Positions 18,563 to 29,856 of a stretch of DNA of 64,000 nucleotides are shown here, in pieces. The translations under genes were made by a program, and so were the position numbers. The DNA comes from Dyella sp. BiH032 (GTDB lineage: Bacteria > Pseudomonadota > Gammaproteobacteria > Xanthomonadales > Rhodanobacteraceae). Every line of letters begins with the position of its first letter. The stretch's first letter is position 1. The notes beneath the pieces were generated by a model. The model made no database searches. It worked only from the letters and a program-made list of their open reading frames with translations, and was not told the DNA's origin. Location of the stretch: the NCBI RefSeq assembly GCF_031954525.1, contig NZ_CP134867.1, positions 2,294,001 through 2,358,000 on the forward strand. The letters are read 5' to 3'.

Positions 18563-19110
18563 TCTCCTCGCTCGACCGGGTGATGCACAACCCGCAGCCG
18601 CTGAACCTGGTGGATGACATTCTCCGCCCGGCGGGGGACAACCCCGTCATCCAGCGCGGCTTCGCCACCACTTCCGTCGACGCGCTGATGAACTGGGCGC
18701 GCACGGGCTCGATGTGGCCGATGACGTTCGGTCTCGCCTGCTGCGCGGTCGAGATGATGCATGCCGGCGCCGCGCGCCTGGACCTGGACCGCTACGGCGT
18801 GATCTTCCGTCCCAGCCCGCGCCAGTCCGACGTGATGATCGTGGCCGGCACCCTGGTCAACAAGATGGCTCCGGCGCTGCGCAAGGTCTACGACCAGATG
18901 CCTGATCCCAAGTGGGTGATCTCCATGGGTAGCTGCGCCAACGGCGGCGGCTATTACCACTACTCGTACTCGGTGGTGCGCGGCTGCGACCGCATCGTGC
19001 CGGTGGACATCTACGTGCCGGGCTGCCCGCCGACGGCCGAGGCCCTGATCCACGGCATCCTGCAGTTGCAGAAGAAGATCCGCCGCACCAGCACCATCGC
19101 GCGGTCCTGA
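18553..19110 (+). CDS. nuoB: NADH-quinone oxidoreductase subunit B
   Basis: A 185-residue peripheral-arm subunit that holds cluster N2, the last iron-sulfur centre before quinone. The four ligands are visible: Cys63 and Cys64 (LACCAVEM), Cys128 (MGSCANGGG) and Cys158 (VPGCPPTAE). The start [11 protein letters not shown] lies 10 bp inside the end of nuoA, so the two are translationally linked. Length is normal. Confidence 0.98.
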   Translation: MGVISSLDRVMHNPQPLNLVDDILRPAGDNPVIQRGFATTSVDALMNWARTGSMWPMTFGLACCAVEMMHAGAARLDLDRYGVIFRPSPRQSDVMIVAGTLVNKMAPALRKVYDQMPDPKWVISMGSCANGGGYYHYSYSVVRGCDRIVPVDIYVPGCPPTAEALIHGILQLQKKIRRTSTIARS

Positions 19111-19120
19111 GGCAGCAGCC

Positions 19121-19849
19121 ATGAGCGAAACGCAAACGAACTCGCTGGCCGAGCGCCTGTCCGCGCGATTCGGCGACACGTTGAAGATCACGGTCGTCCG
19201 CACCGAAGTCACCGCCGAGGTGGCCGCGGCCGACCTGATCGCGGTAGCCACCGCGCTGCGCGACGAATCGGCCTTCCGCTTCGGCGAACTGGTCGACCTG
19301 TGCGGCATCGACTACCTGGGCTACGGCCAGACCGAGTGGGATACCGACACGGTGTCCGGCACCGGTTTCTCCCGTGGCGTGGAAGGCGAGGCCATGGGCC
19401 GCTTCAAGTGGGCCGACCGCCCGCGCGAAGTGAACCAGCCGCGCCGTTTCGCTGCCGTCATCCATCTGCTGTCGATCGAGAACAACCAGCGCCTGCGCCT
19501 GCGCGTGTTCTGCGAAGACGACACCCTGCCGGTGGTGCCCTCGGTGACCGGTGTGTGGGCTGGTTCGAACTGGTTCGAACGCGAGGCGTTCGACCTGTAC
19601 GGCATCATCTTCGAAGGCCATCCGGACCTGCGCCGCATCCTCACCGACTACGGTTTCGTCGGCCATCCGTTCCGCAAGGACTTCCCGCTGATCGGCAACG
19701 TCGAGGTCCGTTACGACCCCGAGCAGAAGCGCGTGGTGTACGAACCCGTATCGATCGAGCCGCGCGTGCTGGTGCCGCGCGTGATCCGTGACGACGCCGA
19801 CCTGTTGCAGGCCAAGGCCGAAGCCGCCGACAACTGGCGGGAGAACTGA
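19121..19849 (+). CDS. nuoC: NADH-quinone oxidoreductase subunit C
   Basis: A 242-residue peripheral-arm subunit of the 30 kDa family. The signature ERE(A/V)FDLYGI...F(E)[24 protein letters not shown] is visible at about residues 152-188. It is separate from nuoD, unlike the fused NuoCD of E. coli. An insertion of about 25 residues near 68-105 ([20 protein letters not shown] and following) is also characteristic of some Xanthomonadales proteins. It lies between nuoB and nuoD with 10-bp and 2-bp gaps. Confidence 0.97.
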   Translation: MSETQTNSLAERLSARFGDTLKITVVRTEVTAEVAAADLIAVATALRDESAFRFGELVDLCGIDYLGYGQTEWDTDTVSGTGFSRGVEGEAMGRFKWADRPREVNQPRRFAAVIHLLSIENNQRLRLRVFCEDDTLPVVPSVTGVWAGSNWFEREAFDLYGIIFEGHPDLRRILTDYGFVGHPFRKDFPLIGNVEVRYDPEQKRVVYEPVSIEPRVLVPRVIRDDADLLQAKAEAADNWREN

Positions 19850-19851
19850 GC

Positions 19852-21105
19852 ATGCAGGAAATCCGCAACTACACGATGAACTTCGGCCCGCAGCATCCGG
19901 CCGCGCACGGTGTGCTGCGCCTGGTGCTGGAGATGGATGGCGAGACGATCGTCCGCGCCGACCCGCACGTAGGTCTGCTTCACCGCGGCACCGAAAAGCT
20001 GGCCGAATCCAAGCCGTTCAACCAGTCGATCGGCTACATGGATCGCCTGGACTACGTGTCCATGATGTGCAACGAGCACGCCTACGTGCGCGCCATCGAG
20101 ACCCTGCTGGGCATCGAGGCACCGGAGCGTGCGCAGTACATCCGCACCATGTTCGACGAGATCACCCGCATCCTGAACCACCTGATGTGGATCGGTTCGA
20201 ACGCGCTCGACCTGGGTGCGATGGCGGTGTTCCTGTACGCCTTCCGCGAGCGCGAAGAGCTCATGGACGTCTACGAGGCGGTTTCGGGCGCGCGCATGCA
20301 CGCCACGTATTACCGTCCGGGCGGCGTCTACCGTGACCTGCCGGGAAAGATGTCGCAGTACCGCGAGTCGCCCTGGCACAAGGGCAAGGACCTCAAGCGC
20401 CTGAACTCGTGGCGCGAAGGTTCCATGCTCGACTTCCTCGACGCCTTTACCGCCGACTTCCCGTCGAAGGTGGACGAGTACGAGGAACTGCTCACCAATA
20501 ACCGCATCTGGAAGCAGCGCACCGTCGGCATCGGCGTGATTTCGCCGGAACTGGCCCAGCAGTGGGGCATGACCGGCGCGATGATCCGCGGCTCGGGCGT
20601 GGCCTGGGACCTGCGCAAGAAGCAGCCCTACGCCAAGTACGCGGAGATGGATTTCGACATCCCGGTCGGCGTCAATGGCGACTGCTACGACCGTTACCTG
20701 GTGCGCGTGGAAGAGATGCGCCAGTCCAACCGCATCATCAAGCAGTGCGTGGAATGGCTGCGCGCCAACCCGGGCCCGGTGATGGTGGAAAACTTCAAGG
20801 TCGCGCCGCCCAAGCGCGAGGCCATGAAGGAGGACATGGAAGCGCTCATCCACCACTTCAAACTGTTCACCGAGGGCTACGGCGTGCCGGCCGGCGAGAC
20901 CTATTGCGCGGTCGAGGCGCCCAAGGGCGAGTTTGGCTGCTACCTCGTCTCCGACGGCGCCAACAAGCCGTTCCGCGTGCACTTGCGCGCGCCGGGCTTT
21001 GCCCATCTGTCGTCGATCGATCCCATCGTGAGCGGCCACATGCTGGCCGACGTGGTGGCGATGATCGGCACCTATGACCTCGTGTTCGGCGAAGTCGATC
21101 GCTGA
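19852..21105 (+). CDS. nuoD: NADH-quinone oxidoreductase subunit D
   Basis: A 417-residue 49 kDa-type subunit forming the quinone-reduction cavity with NuoB. The N-terminal motif [15 protein letters not shown] contains the His loop that faces the quinone headgroup. The remnant of the hydrogenase fold is full length. It starts 2 bp after nuoC, consistent with tight coupling in one operon. Confidence 0.98.
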   Translation: MQEIRNYTMNFGPQHPAAHGVLRLVLEMDGETIVRADPHVGLLHRGTEKLAESKPFNQSIGYMDRLDYVSMMCNEHAYVRAIETLLGIEAPERAQYIRTMFDEITRILNHLMWIGSNALDLGAMAVFLYAFREREELMDVYEAVSGARMHATYYRPGGVYRDLPGKMSQYRESPWHKGKDLKRLNSWREGSMLDFLDAFTADFPSKVDEYEELLTNNRIWKQRTVGIGVISPELAQQWGMTGAMIRGSGVAWDLRKKQPYAKYAEMDFDIPVGVNGDCYDRYLVRVEEMRQSNRIIKQCVEWLRANPGPVMVENFKVAPPKREAMKEDMEALIHHFKLFTEGYGVPAGETYCAVEAPKGEFGCYLVSDGANKPFRVHLRAPGFAHLSSIDPIVSGHMLADVVAMIGTYDLVFGEVDR

Positions 21106-21123
21106 GCCGACGGGAGCATACGC

Positions 21124-21651
21124 ATGAAAGCCACCGGAAATTACGAGCAGGTCAAGAACGTCGACCCGCTCGTCGAGCTCAATGACCACACCCGCCATCA
21201 CATCGACGAGTGGGTCGCGAAATTCCCGCCGGACCGCAAGCGTTCCGCGCTGATCCAGGCGCTGTTCGCCGCCCAGGAGCAGAACCAGGGCTTCCTTACC
21301 GACGAGCTGATCACCGCCGTCGCCAAGTACCTCGAACTGCCCGCCGTGTGGGCATACGAGGTGGCCAGCTTCTATTCGATGCTGGAGACCAAGCCGGTCG
21401 GCCGCAACAACGTCGCCATCTGCACCAACATTTCCTGCTGGCTCAATGGTGCCGAGGAGCTGGTGAAGCACTGCGAGAAGAAGCTGGGCGTCAAGCTGGG
21501 CGAGAGCACGCCGGACGGCCGCGTCTATCTCAAGCGCGAAGAAGAGTGCATCGCCGCCTGCGCCTGCGCGCCGGCGATGACGGTCAATGGGCATTACCAC
21601 GAGCGTCTCACGATCGAGAAGATCGATGAGATCCTCGACGGTCTCAAGTAA
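21124..21651 (+). CDS. nuoE: NADH-quinone oxidoreductase subunit E
   Basis: A 175-residue thioredoxin-fold subunit of the NADH-oxidising module. It binds the [2Fe-2S] cluster N1a through Cys100, Cys105, Cys142 and Cys146, all present. It pairs with NuoF. A ribosome binding site GGGAG lies before the ATG. Length is normal for the family. Confidence 0.97.
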   Translation: MKATGNYEQVKNVDPLVELNDHTRHHIDEWVAKFPPDRKRSALIQALFAAQEQNQGFLTDELITAVAKYLELPAVWAYEVASFYSMLETKPVGRNNVAICTNISCWLNGAEELVKHCEKKLGVKLGESTPDGRVYLKREEECIAACACAPAMTVNGHYHERLTIEKIDEILDGLK

Positions 21652-21663
21652 GGGCAGGGCGTC

Positions 21664-22974
21664 ATGGCATACGGTCCGGCACCCAAGGAACACCAGGTCG
21701 TCTACACCACGCTGCATTTCGACAAGCCGTGGGCGATGGACAGTTACACCCAGGTCGGTGGCTACGAGGCGTGGAAGAAGATCCTCGCCGAGAAGCCCGA
21801 CCCGAACGCGCTGATCGAAGAGATCAAGAAGAGCAATCTGCGCGGCCGCGGCGGCGCAGGCTTCCCAACCGGCCTGAAGTGGTCCTTCATGCCCAAGGGC
21901 AACATGCAGAAGTACATCCTCTGCAACTCCGACGAGTCGGAGCCGGGTACCTGCAAGGACCGCGACATCCTGCGCTTCAACCCGCATGCGGTGATCGAGG
22001 GCATGGCGATCGCCTGCTACTGCACCGGTTCCACCGCGGCGTACAACTACCTGCGCGGCGAGTTCCACCACGAGCCTTACGAGCATTTCGAAGAGGCGCT
22101 GAAGGAAGCCTACGCCGCCGGCCTGTTGGGCAAGAATATCCAGGGCACCGGCATTGACGTGGACATCTACGGCGCGCTCGGCGCCGGCGCCTACATCTGC
22201 GGCGAAGAAACCGCGCTGATGGAATCGCTGGAAGGCAAGAAGGGCCAGCCGCGCTTCAAGCCGCCGTTCCCCGCCAATTTCGGCCTGTACGGCAAGCCCT
22301 CGACCATCAACAACACCGAAACCTACGCCTCGGTACCGGCGATCCTGCGCAAGGGCGCGGACTGGTTCCTGGCGCAGAGCAAGACCAAGAACGGCGGCCC
22401 GAAGATCTTCTCGGTCTCCGGCTGCGTGCAGAAGGGCGGCAACTTCGAAGTGCCGCTGGGCACCACCTTCGACGAATTGCTGGAAATGGCCGGCGGCCTG
22501 CGTCCGGGCCGCAAGCTCAAGGGCGCGATCCCGGGCGGCGTATCCATGCCGGTGCTGCGAGCCGAGCAGCTGAAGGGTTTGCCGTTCGACTACGACACCT
22601 TGCGCGACCTCAAGACAGGCCTGGGCTCCGGCGCCATCGTGGTGCTGGACGACACCGTGTGCACCGTGCGCTTCACCCGCCGCATCTCGCAGTTCTTCCA
22701 CAAGGAATCCTGCGGCCAGTGCACGCCGTGCCGCGAAGGCACCGGCTGGATGCACCGCGTGCTGACCCGCATCGTGGACGGGCAGGGCACGATGGAAGAC
22801 CTGCATCGCCTGAAGGCCATCGCCGGCCAGATCGAAGGCCACACCATCTGCGCCTTCGGCGAAGCCGCGGCGTGGCCGGTGCAGGGCTTCCTGCGCCAGT
22901 TCTGGGATGAGTTCGAGTACTACATCGTCAATGGTCGGTCGATTGTCGACGACCAGATGGGAGTCGCTGCATGA
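21664..22974 (+). CDS. nuoF: NADH-quinone oxidoreductase subunit F
   Basis: A 436-residue NADH- and FMN-binding subunit, the entry point for electrons. The glycine-rich NADH site [13 protein letters not shown] (about residues 60-72), the FMN motif [15 protein letters not shown] and the 4Fe-4S (N3) cysteines in [11 protein letters not shown] (about 350, 353, 356) with a fourth Cys near 396 are present. It overlaps nuoG by four bases (ATGA). Confidence 0.98.
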   Translation: MAYGPAPKEHQVVYTTLHFDKPWAMDSYTQVGGYEAWKKILAEKPDPNALIEEIKKSNLRGRGGAGFPTGLKWSFMPKGNMQKYILCNSDESEPGTCKDRDILRFNPHAVIEGMAIACYCTGSTAAYNYLRGEFHHEPYEHFEEALKEAYAAGLLGKNIQGTGIDVDIYGALGAGAYICGEETALMESLEGKKGQPRFKPPFPANFGLYGKPSTINNTETYASVPAILRKGADWFLAQSKTKNGGPKIFSVSGCVQKGGNFEVPLGTTFDELLEMAGGLRPGRKLKGAIPGGVSMPVLRAEQLKGLPFDYDTLRDLKTGLGSGAIVVLDDTVCTVRFTRRISQFFHKESCGQCTPCREGTGWMHRVLTRIVDGQGTMEDLHRLKAIAGQIEGHTICAFGEAAAWPVQGFLRQFWDEFEYYIVNGRSIVDDQMGVAA

Positions 22975-25295
22975 GTGCGCAGCCAGTGAACAATACGCCG
23001 CCCGACCTGCTGAACGTCGAGATCGACGGCAAGCCCACGCAGATCCGCAAGGGCGCCATGATCATCGAGGCGGCGGACGCCATTGGCGTTGCCATCCCGC
23101 GCTTCTGCTACCACCGCAAGCTTCCCATTGCCGCCAACTGCCGCATGTGCCTGGTGGAAGTGGAGATGGGTGGCAAGCCGATGCCCAAGCCGCAGCCGGC
23201 CTGTGCCACGCCGGTGGCCGAGGGCATGAAGGTCACCACCCGTTCCGCCGGCGCGCTGAAGTTCCAGCGCGACGTGATGGAGTTCCTGCTGATCAACCAT
23301 CCGCTGGACTGCCCGATCTGCGACCAGGGTGGCGAGTGCGAGCTGCAGGACGTGGCCCTGGGCTATGGCCGCAGCGTGTCGCGCTACACCGAGCGCAAGC
23401 GCACCATCGCGGACGAGAACCTCGGCCCGCTGGTTGCCACCGAGATGACCCGCTGCATCCAGTGCACGCGCTGCGTGCGCTTCACCAGCGAGATCGCCGG
23501 CACGTACGAGCTCGGTGGGATGAGCCGTGGCGACAACCTGCAGATCGGCACGTACATCGGCAAGGCGCTCGAGACCGAGCTGTCGGGCAATGTGATCGAC
23601 GTGTGCCCGGTCGGTGCGCTCACCAACAAGCCGTTCCAGTTCAAGGCGCGCGCCTGGGAGCTGGTCGCCAAGCCGTCCGTGGCCTACCACGACGCGCTCG
23701 GTTCCAATCTGTGGCTGCACACCCGCCGCGGCGAAGTGCTGCGCACCGTGCCGCGCGACAACGAGTCGATCAACGAGTGCTGGCTGTCCGACCGCGACCG
23801 CTACAGCCACCAGGGCATGTATGCGGCCGACCGCATCACCGCGCCGCAGGTCAAGCGCAACGGCCAGTGGCAGTCGACCACCTGGGAAGATGCGCTGAGC
23901 GTCGCCGGCGAAGCGCTGGCCAAGGCGAGCGGCGATCTCGGCTTCCTGGTTTCGCCCGCCACTACCAATGAGGAAGGCGACCTGCTGGTACGCCTGGCCC
24001 ATGGCCTGGGCAGCGCGCATATCGACCACCGCCTGCGCCAGACCGACTTCGCCGACCAGGCCCACGCCCAGGCGTTCGGCCTGCCGGTGGCCGAGGTCGA
24101 CAAGGTCAAGGCCGCGCTGCTGGTCGGTTCGGACCTGCGCTACGAAATGCCGCTCCTCAACCACCGCGTGCACCAGGCGGTGAAGAAAGGCGCCAAGGTC
24201 TACGCCGTGAACCCGGCGCGCTTCAACTTCAACTACCCGCTCGCCGGCGAAGAAATCGTCGCGCCGCAGGCCATGGTCGACGCGCTGCTGGCGCTGGCGA
24301 AGGCGGCGGTGCAGGGCGGCGCCACCGCACCGGCCGCGCTCGCTTCCGCCATCGACGCCGTGCAGGCCGACGAGGGCGATCGCGGTGCGATCGAAGCGCT
24401 CAAGGCCGGCAAGGCCGTAGTGATCCTCGGCGAAGCCGCGGCGACGCATTCGCAGGCCTCATGGCTGCGTGCGCTCGCGCGCTTCATCGCCCAGGCCACC
24501 GGCGCCGGCTACAACGAACTGCCGGTCGGCGCCAACGCGCTGGGTCTGAGCAGCGTTGGCGTGCTGCCGGGCCAGGGCGGCCTTGACGCGCAGGCAATGC
24601 TGGCGCAGCCGCGCAAGGCCTACGTGCTGTACGGCGTGGAACTGCCGCACGACGTCGCTGATGGCGGCGCCGCGATGCAGGCGCTGACCGGCGCCGAAAG
24701 CGTGGTCGCGTTCTCCGCTTACGCCACGCCGACGCTGCGCGATCTGGCCGATGTGATTCTGCCGATCGCGCTGCTGCCGGAAATCGACGGCACCCTGGTC
24801 AACGTCGATGGCCTCGCGCAGAGCGTGGTGCAGGGCGCCCGCGCTCCCGGCGACGCCCGTCCGGGCTGGAAGGTGCTGCGTGCGCTCGGCGGCGGCCTGA
24901 AGCTGGCCGGCTTCGAGTTCGACGATCTGGCCGGCCTGCGCGACGGCATCGTCGACCGCGCTCCCGTCGTGCGCGATGGTCTGGCGCCGCGCGCCTCGGC
25001 CGATGGCCTGACCCGTCTGGCCACCTGGCCGATGTACCGCTCCGATGCCGTGCTGCGTCGCGCGAGCGCGCTCGGCGCCCATCCGCTGAACCGCGAGCCG
25101 GCGGTGCGCCTGAGCCCGGCTGAAGCGCAGCGCCAGGGTCTGGCCGACGGCGCTTCGGTGCACGTCGGCAAGGTCACGCTGCCGGTGGCGATCGACGAGT
25201 CGGTGCCGGACGGCACCGCCTGGATCGAAGCCGCGCACGAACTCACCGCCACGCTGCCGCCTTACGGCGCGGCCATCACCTTGAGCAAGGCGTAA
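22971..25295 (+). CDS. nuoG: NADH-quinone oxidoreductase subunit G
   Basis: A 774-residue subunit carrying an N-terminal ferredoxin-like [2Fe-2S] domain and two 4Fe-4S clusters ([25 protein letters not shown] with [11 protein letters not shown]), followed by a molybdopterin-oxidoreductase-like domain that has lost its cofactor role. It relays electrons from NuoF to NuoI. The last 400 residues are Ala-rich and less conserved, as usual for NuoG. It overlaps nuoF by four bases and ends 3 bp before nuoH. Confidence 0.97.
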   Translation: MSAQPVNNTPPDLLNVEIDGKPTQIRKGAMIIEAADAIGVAIPRFCYHRKLPIAANCRMCLVEVEMGGKPMPKPQPACATPVAEGMKVTTRSAGALKFQRDVMEFLLINHPLDCPICDQGGECELQDVALGYGRSVSRYTERKRTIADENLGPLVATEMTRCIQCTRCVRFTSEIAGTYELGGMSRGDNLQIGTYIGKALETELSGNVIDVCPVGALTNKPFQFKARAWELVAKPSVAYHDALGSNLWLHTRRGEVLRTVPRDNESINECWLSDRDRYSHQGMYAADRITAPQVKRNGQWQSTTWEDALSVAGEALAKASGDLGFLVSPATTNEEGDLLVRLAHGLGSAHIDHRLRQTDFADQAHAQAFGLPVAEVDKVKAALLVGSDLRYEMPLLNHRVHQAVKKGAKVYAVNPARFNFNYPLAGEEIVAPQAMVDALLALAKAAVQGGATAPAALASAIDAVQADEGDRGAIEALKAGKAVVILGEAAATHSQASWLRALARFIAQATGAGYNELPVGANALGLSSVGVLPGQGGLDAQAMLAQPRKAYVLYGVELPHDVADGGAAMQALTGAESVVAFSAYATPTLRDLADVILPIALLPEIDGTLVNVDGLAQSVVQGARAPGDARPGWKVLRALGGGLKLAGFEFDDLAGLRDGIVDRAPVVRDGLAPRASADGLTRLATWPMYRSDAVLRRASALGAHPLNREPAVRLSPAEAQRQGLADGASVHVGKVTLPVAIDESVPDGTAWIEAAHELTATLPPYGAAITLSKA

Positions 25296-25298
25296 GCC

Positions 25299-26327
25299 AT
25301 GGGCGAACAGATCCTCAACCAGCTCGTCTGGCCGGTCATCTACATCCTGTGCATCGCCGTTCCGGTGATCCTGGCGGTGGCGATGTTCGTGTACTGGGAG
25401 CGCAAGGTCATCGGCTGGATGCACGTGCGCATGGGGCCGAACAAGGTCGGTCCCCTGGGCCTGCTGCAGGCCTTCGCGGACGTAGTCAAGCTGCTGATCA
25501 AGGAAGTGATCCTTCCCAGCAACGCGAACAAGTTCCTGTACTACCTGGCGCCGCTGCTGGCCCTGGTGCCGGCGTTCGCGGCGTGGGCGGTGATTCCATT
25601 CAACGACAAGCTGGTGCTGGCCAACGTCAACGCGGGTGTGCTGTACCTGCTGGCGATGACCTCGCTGGGCGTGTACGGCATCATCCTGGCGGGCTGGGCT
25701 TCCAACTCGCGCTACGCGCTGCTCGGTGCGATGCGTTCGGCGGCGCAGGTGATCTCCTACGAACTGGCCATGGGCCTGTGCCTAGTCTGTGTGCTGGTGC
25801 TGGCCGGCAGCCTGAACCTGACCGACATCGTGCATGCGCAGGCGGGCGGCAAGGGCTTCCTCGAGTGGTTCATGTGGCCGTTGCTGCCGGTGTTCGTCAT
25901 CTACTTCATTTCCGGTGTCGCCGAGACCAACCGCGCGCCGTTCGACGTGGCGGAAGGCGAGTCCGAGATCGTCGCCGGTTTCCACGTGGAGTACTCCGGC
26001 TCGGCGTTCGCGATCTTCTTCCTGGCCGAATACGCCAACATGATCCTGGTCAGCTTCCTGGCCTCGATCCTGTTCATGGGCGGCTGGCTGTCGCCGTTCC
26101 CGCCCTCGTGGGGCTGGATCGGGCAGGGCAGCTTCTTCTGGCTGTTCATCAAGGCCTTCGCCTTCGCCTTCCTGTTCCTGTGGTTCCGCGCCAGCTTCCC
26201 GCGCTACCGCTACGACCAGATCATGCGTCTGGGCTGGAAGGTGTTCATTCCCATCACCATCGTCTGGGTCCTCGTCGCCGGCTGCATGAAGTACTTCGGC
26301 TGGGTCAGCATCGGCACGGGAGGCTGA
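25299..26327 (+). CDS. nuoH: NADH-quinone oxidoreductase subunit H
   Basis: A 342-residue membrane subunit with eight transmembrane helices that links the quinone pocket to the proton-pumping arm. The conserved [19 protein letters not shown] (about residues 37-55) and the acidic loop [21 protein letters not shown] (about 209-229), which lines the quinone channel, are both intact. Confidence 0.98.
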   Translation: MGEQILNQLVWPVIYILCIAVPVILAVAMFVYWERKVIGWMHVRMGPNKVGPLGLLQAFADVVKLLIKEVILPSNANKFLYYLAPLLALVPAFAAWAVIPFNDKLVLANVNAGVLYLLAMTSLGVYGIILAGWASNSRYALLGAMRSAAQVISYELAMGLCLVCVLVLAGSLNLTDIVHAQAGGKGFLEWFMWPLLPVFVIYFISGVAETNRAPFDVAEGESEIVAGFHVEYSGSAFAIFFLAEYANMILVSFLASILFMGGWLSPFPPSWGWIGQGSFFWLFIKAFAFAFLFLWFRASFPRYRYDQIMRLGWKVFIPITIVWVLVAGCMKYFGWVSIGTGG

Positions 26328-26336
26328 AGAAAAACC

Positions 26337-26828
26337 ATGTCCGGCATTACCAACTACTTCAAGAGCCTCCTGCTCATCGAGCTGGTCAAGGGTATGAGCT
26401 TGACCATGCGCTACATGTTCAGCCCCAAGTACACGATGCGCTACCCGATGGAGCACATCCCCAAGTCGAACCGCTTCCGCGGTCTGCATGCGCTGCGCCG
26501 CTACCCCAACGGCGAAGAGCGTTGCATCGCGTGCAAGCTGTGCGAGGCGGTGTGCCCGGCGCTGGCAATCACCATCGACTCCGCGCCTCGCGAGAGCGAC
26601 GGTCAGCGCCGTACCACGCGCTATGACATCGACCTGTTCAAGTGCATCTTCTGCGGTTTCTGCGAGGAGAGCTGCCCGGTGGACTCGATCGTCGAGACGC
26701 ATGTGCACGAATACCACTTCGAGAAGCGTGGCGAGAACGTCGTGACCAAGCCGCAGCTGCTCGCCATTGGCGACCGCTTCGAGCAAGACGTCGCCGCCGC
26801 TCGCGCTCAAGACGCCGCGTATCGCTAA
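26337..26828 (+). CDS. nuoI: NADH-quinone oxidoreductase subunit I
   Basis: A 163-residue ferredoxin-type subunit holding clusters N6a and N6b. The two CX2CX2CX3C motifs are intact: Cys63, 66, 69, 73 and Cys103, 106, 109, 113. The N-terminal amphipathic helix lies along the membrane. It follows nuoH by 9 bp. Confidence 0.98.
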   Translation: MSGITNYFKSLLLIELVKGMSLTMRYMFSPKYTMRYPMEHIPKSNRFRGLHALRRYPNGEERCIACKLCEAVCPALAITIDSAPRESDGQRRTTRYDIDLFKCIFCGFCEESCPVDSIVETHVHEYHFEKRGENVVTKPQLLAIGDRFEQDVAAARAQDAAYR

Positions 26829-26839
26829 AGGACACAACC

Positions 26840-27484
26840 GTGATCGATCCGTCTGTGTTCCAACTCGTCTGTTTCTACGCGTTCGCGGCGGTCACCGTCG
26901 TCGCGGCCCTGGGCGTCATCACGCTGCGCAACTCGGTGCATGCCGTGCTCTCGCTGGTGCTGACCTTCTTCAGCACGGCCTGCATCTGGCTGCTGGCCGA
27001 GGCGGAGTTCCTCGCCATCGCGCTCATCGTCGTCTACGTCGGCGCGGTGATGGTGCTGTTCCTGTTCGTGGTGATGATGCTCGACATCAAGCAGGAGCAG
27101 GTCCGCGAAGGCTTCATCCGCTACCTGCCCGTGGGCATCGTGGTGGCCTTGGTGATGCTGGTCGAGATGCTGGCCCTGATCGGCGTGCGCACCATGCACG
27201 AGGCCGTGATGGGCGCCAACCCCGCTACCGCCGCTGGCCTGTCCAACACCGAATGGCTGGGCCAGGCCCTTTACACGAAGTTCCTGCTGCCGTTCGAAAT
27301 CGCGGCGCTGATCCTGACCGTGGGCGTGGTCGCCGCCGTGGCGCTGACCCTACGCCACCGCGGCGGCGTGCGCCACCAGTCGGCCTCGCAGCAGGTCGCG
27401 GTCAAGGCCAGCGATCGCGTCCGCATCATCAAGATGGCGGCGGAACGCCCGGACCAGGCCACGAACCAGGAGACCACGCCATGA
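26840..27484 (+). CDS. nuoJ: NADH-quinone oxidoreductase subunit J
   Basis: A 214-residue membrane subunit with five transmembrane helices, including the conserved [20 protein letters not shown] helix with its pi-bulge. I start it at the GTG at 26840 (VIDPSVFQL), which has AAAGGA upstream and agrees with the first helix. A longer frame beginning inside nuoI is not protein-like. The C-terminal 45 residues are soluble and basic. It overlaps nuoK by four bases. Confidence 0.95.
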   Translation: MIDPSVFQLVCFYAFAAVTVVAALGVITLRNSVHAVLSLVLTFFSTACIWLLAEAEFLAIALIVVYVGAVMVLFLFVVMMLDIKQEQVREGFIRYLPVGIVVALVMLVEMLALIGVRTMHEAVMGANPATAAGLSNTEWLGQALYTKFLLPFEIAALILTVGVVAAVALTLRHRGGVRHQSASQQVAVKASDRVRIIKMAAERPDQATNQETTP

Positions 27485-27786
27485 TCACGCTTTCGCACTT
27501 CATCGTGCTTGGCGCGGTGCTGTTCTGCATCGCGGTGGCCAGCCTGTTCATCAATCGCAAGAACGTCATCGTGCTGCTGATGTCGATCGAGCTGATGCTG
27601 CTGGCCGTGAACATCAACTTCGTGGCTTTCTCGCGCTTTCTCGGCGACGTGGCCGGCCAGGTGTTCGTGTTCTTCATCCTTACCGTGGCCGCGGCGGAAA
27701 CCGCCATTGGCCTGGCGATCCTGGTCCTGCTGTTCCGCAACCGCAGCACGATCAACATCGCCGAAATCGACAGCATGAAGGGCTGA
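27481..27786 (+). CDS. nuoK: NADH-quinone oxidoreductase subunit K
   Basis: A 101-residue, three-helix membrane subunit of the MrpC type that takes part in proton translocation. Two buried glutamates are visible: the one in [18 protein letters not shown] and the one in [11 protein letters not shown]. The ATG overlaps the nuoJ stop (ATGA), and nuoL begins 4 bp after its end. Confidence 0.97.
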   Translation: MITLSHFIVLGAVLFCIAVASLFINRKNVIVLLMSIELMLLAVNINFVAFSRFLGDVAGQVFVFFILTVAAAETAIGLAILVLLFRNRSTINIAEIDSMKG

Positions 27787-27790
27787 GCCG

Positions 27791-29842
27791 ATGGGAATCT
27801 CCACCTCCATTCTGCTGATCATCGCGCTGGCGCCGCTGGTCGGTTGTTTGCTCGCCGGCTTCCTCGGCCGGTTCATCGGGCGCGCGGGCGCGCACAGCGC
27901 CACCATCCTCGGCGTGGCCATTTCCTGTGGCCTGTCGATGTACGTGCTGTATCAGTTGAGCACGGGCGCCGTGCCGGTCTACAACCAGAACATCTACACC
28001 TGGTTCGAGATCGGCAAGTACACGGCCAGCGTCGGCTTCCTGATCGACAAGCTCTCCGCCATGATGATGGTGGTAGTTACCTTCGTATCGCTGCTGGTGC
28101 ATATCTACACCATCGGCTATATGGCGGATGACGACGGCTACCAGCGCTTCTTCAGCTACATCTCGCTGTTCACCTTCTCGATGTTGATGCTCGTGATGAG
28201 CAACAACTTCATGCAGCTGTTCTTCGGCTGGGAGGCGGTGGGCCTGGTCTCGTATCTGCTGATCGGTTTCTGGTTCAAGCGCCCGACGGCGATCTTCGCC
28301 AACCTCAAGGCATTCCTGGTCAACCGCGTCGGCGATTTCGGCTTCCTGCTCGGCATCGCGGCGATCCTGTATTTCCTGGGTACGCTGGACTACTCGACCG
28401 CGTTCGCCAACGCGCCGACCCTGGTCGGCAAGACTCTGCAGATCACCCAGAACCACGCCTGGGATGCCGCCACCGTGATCGGCGTGCTGCTGTTCATCGG
28501 TGCGATGGGCAAGTCGGCCCAGGTGCCGCTGCACGTGTGGCTGCCGGACTCGATGGAAGGTCCGACTCCCATCTCGGCGCTGATCCACGCGGCCACGATG
28601 GTGACCGCGGGCATTTTCATGGTCGCCCGCATGTCGCCGATCTTCGAGCTGTCGGAGGGCGCGCTGAGCTTCATCATGGTGATCGGCGCTACCGGCGCGC
28701 TGTTCACCGGCCTGATCGGCATCGTGCAGAACGACATTAAGCGCGTGGTGGCGTATTCCACGCTGTCGCAGCTGGGCTACATGACCGTGGCGCTGGGCGT
28801 CTCGGCGTACTCCGGCGCGGTGTTCCACCTGATGACCCACGCCTTCTTCAAGGCGCTGCTGTTCCTGGGTGCGGGCTCGGTGATCATTGCCATGCATCAT
28901 GAGCAGGACATGCGCTATATGGGCGGCCTGCGCAAGTACATGCCGGTCACCTGGATCACCATGTGGATCGGTTCGCTGGCGCTGTGCGGCGTACCGTTCT
29001 TCGCGGGCTTCTACTCCAAGGACGCCATCATCGAGGCGGTGGGCGAGTCACATCGCTGGGGCGCGCAGTACGCTTACGCCTGCGTGCTGATCGGCGCTTT
29101 CGTGACCGCCTTGTACACGTTCCGCCAGATGTACCTGACCTTCCATGGCAAGGAGCGCTTCACCGTCGTTGCCGACCACGGCCATGGCCACGGTCATCAT
29201 GACGACCACCACGACGAGCATCACGACGATCACGGCCACCATGAGCCGGGCGTGCTGCACCATGCGCCGAAGGAGTCGCCCTGGGTGGTGACGCTGCCGC
29301 TGGTGCTGCTGGCGATTCCGTCCGTGGTGATCGGTGCCATCGGCATCAAGTCGATGCTCTACGGCGGTTGGTTCGGCGGTGCCATCCACGTCAACGAGGC
29401 CAACGATGTGCTGGCCGAACTCGGCCATGAGTTCCACGGCTGGATGGCCATGGCGCTGCACGGCTTCACCCAGTGGCCGTTCTTCCTGGTGCTGGCGGCG
29501 TTCATCATCCAGACCTACATCTACCTGTTCAATCCGGCCGTCGCCGACAAGATCAAGAGCGCAGTCAAGCCGCTGTGGACCATCCTCGACCGCAAGTACT
29601 GGATCGACGACGTCTACTTCGCAGTGTTCGCCAAGGGCGGCGTCAAGCTCGGCCGGGCGCTGTGGAAGGGCGGTGACGCGGCCGTGATCGATGGCGCGCT
29701 GGTGAACGGCTCGGCCTCGCTGGTCCAGCGCATCGCCGGCGTGGTCCGGGCGCTGCAGTCCGGCTACCTCTATCACTATGCCTTCGCGATGATCCTCGGC
29801 CTGATCCTGCTGCTCGGCGGGTATTGGCTGGTCGGGCAATAA
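27791..29842 (+). CDS. nuoL: NADH-quinone oxidoreductase subunit L
   Basis: A 683-residue antiporter-like proton pump at the far end of the membrane arm. The family core LFFGWEAVGLVSYLLIGFW with its essential Glu, the LPDSMEGPTPISALIHAATMV helix with a lysine-rich partner region, and the long C-terminal lateral helix are all recognisable. Residues about 461-492 form a loop of His, Asp, Gly and Glu (for example HGHGHHDDHHDEHH), a likely metal-binding surface loop facing out of the pump core. Confidence 0.97.
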   Translation: MGISTSILLIIALAPLVGCLLAGFLGRFIGRAGAHSATILGVAISCGLSMYVLYQLSTGAVPVYNQNIYTWFEIGKYTASVGFLIDKLSAMMMVVVTFVSLLVHIYTIGYMADDDGYQRFFSYISLFTFSMLMLVMSNNFMQLFFGWEAVGLVSYLLIGFWFKRPTAIFANLKAFLVNRVGDFGFLLGIAAILYFLGTLDYSTAFANAPTLVGKTLQITQNHAWDAATVIGVLLFIGAMGKSAQVPLHVWLPDSMEGPTPISALIHAATMVTAGIFMVARMSPIFELSEGALSFIMVIGATGALFTGLIGIVQNDIKRVVAYSTLSQLGYMTVALGVSAYSGAVFHLMTHAFFKALLFLGAGSVIIAMHHEQDMRYMGGLRKYMPVTWITMWIGSLALCGVPFFAGFYSKDAIIEAVGESHRWGAQYAYACVLIGAFVTALYTFRQMYLTFHGKERFTVVADHGHGHGHHDDHHDEHHDDHGHHEPGVLHHAPKESPWVVTLPLVLLAIPSVVIGAIGIKSMLYGGWFGGAIHVNEANDVLAELGHEFHGWMAMALHGFTQWPFFLVLAAFIIQTYIYLFNPAVADKIKSAVKPLWTILDRKYWIDDVYFAVFAKGGVKLGRALWKGGDAAVIDGALVNGSASLVQRIAGVVRALQSGYLYHYAFAMILGLILLLGGYWLVGQ

Positions 29843-29856
29843 GGGAACCCAGCTCC

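Noticed and set aside
19711..22842. Minus-strand open frame of 1043 codons
   Set aside because: It lies opposite nuoC, nuoD, nuoE and nuoF, which have complete family motifs. The antisense frame is long only because of high GC at third positions and has His/Arg/Val-rich, non-domain composition.
22920..24449. Minus-strand open frame of 509 codons opposite nuoG
   Set aside because: Same artefact: nuoG on the plus strand has all its cluster motifs, and the antisense product has no recognisable segment.
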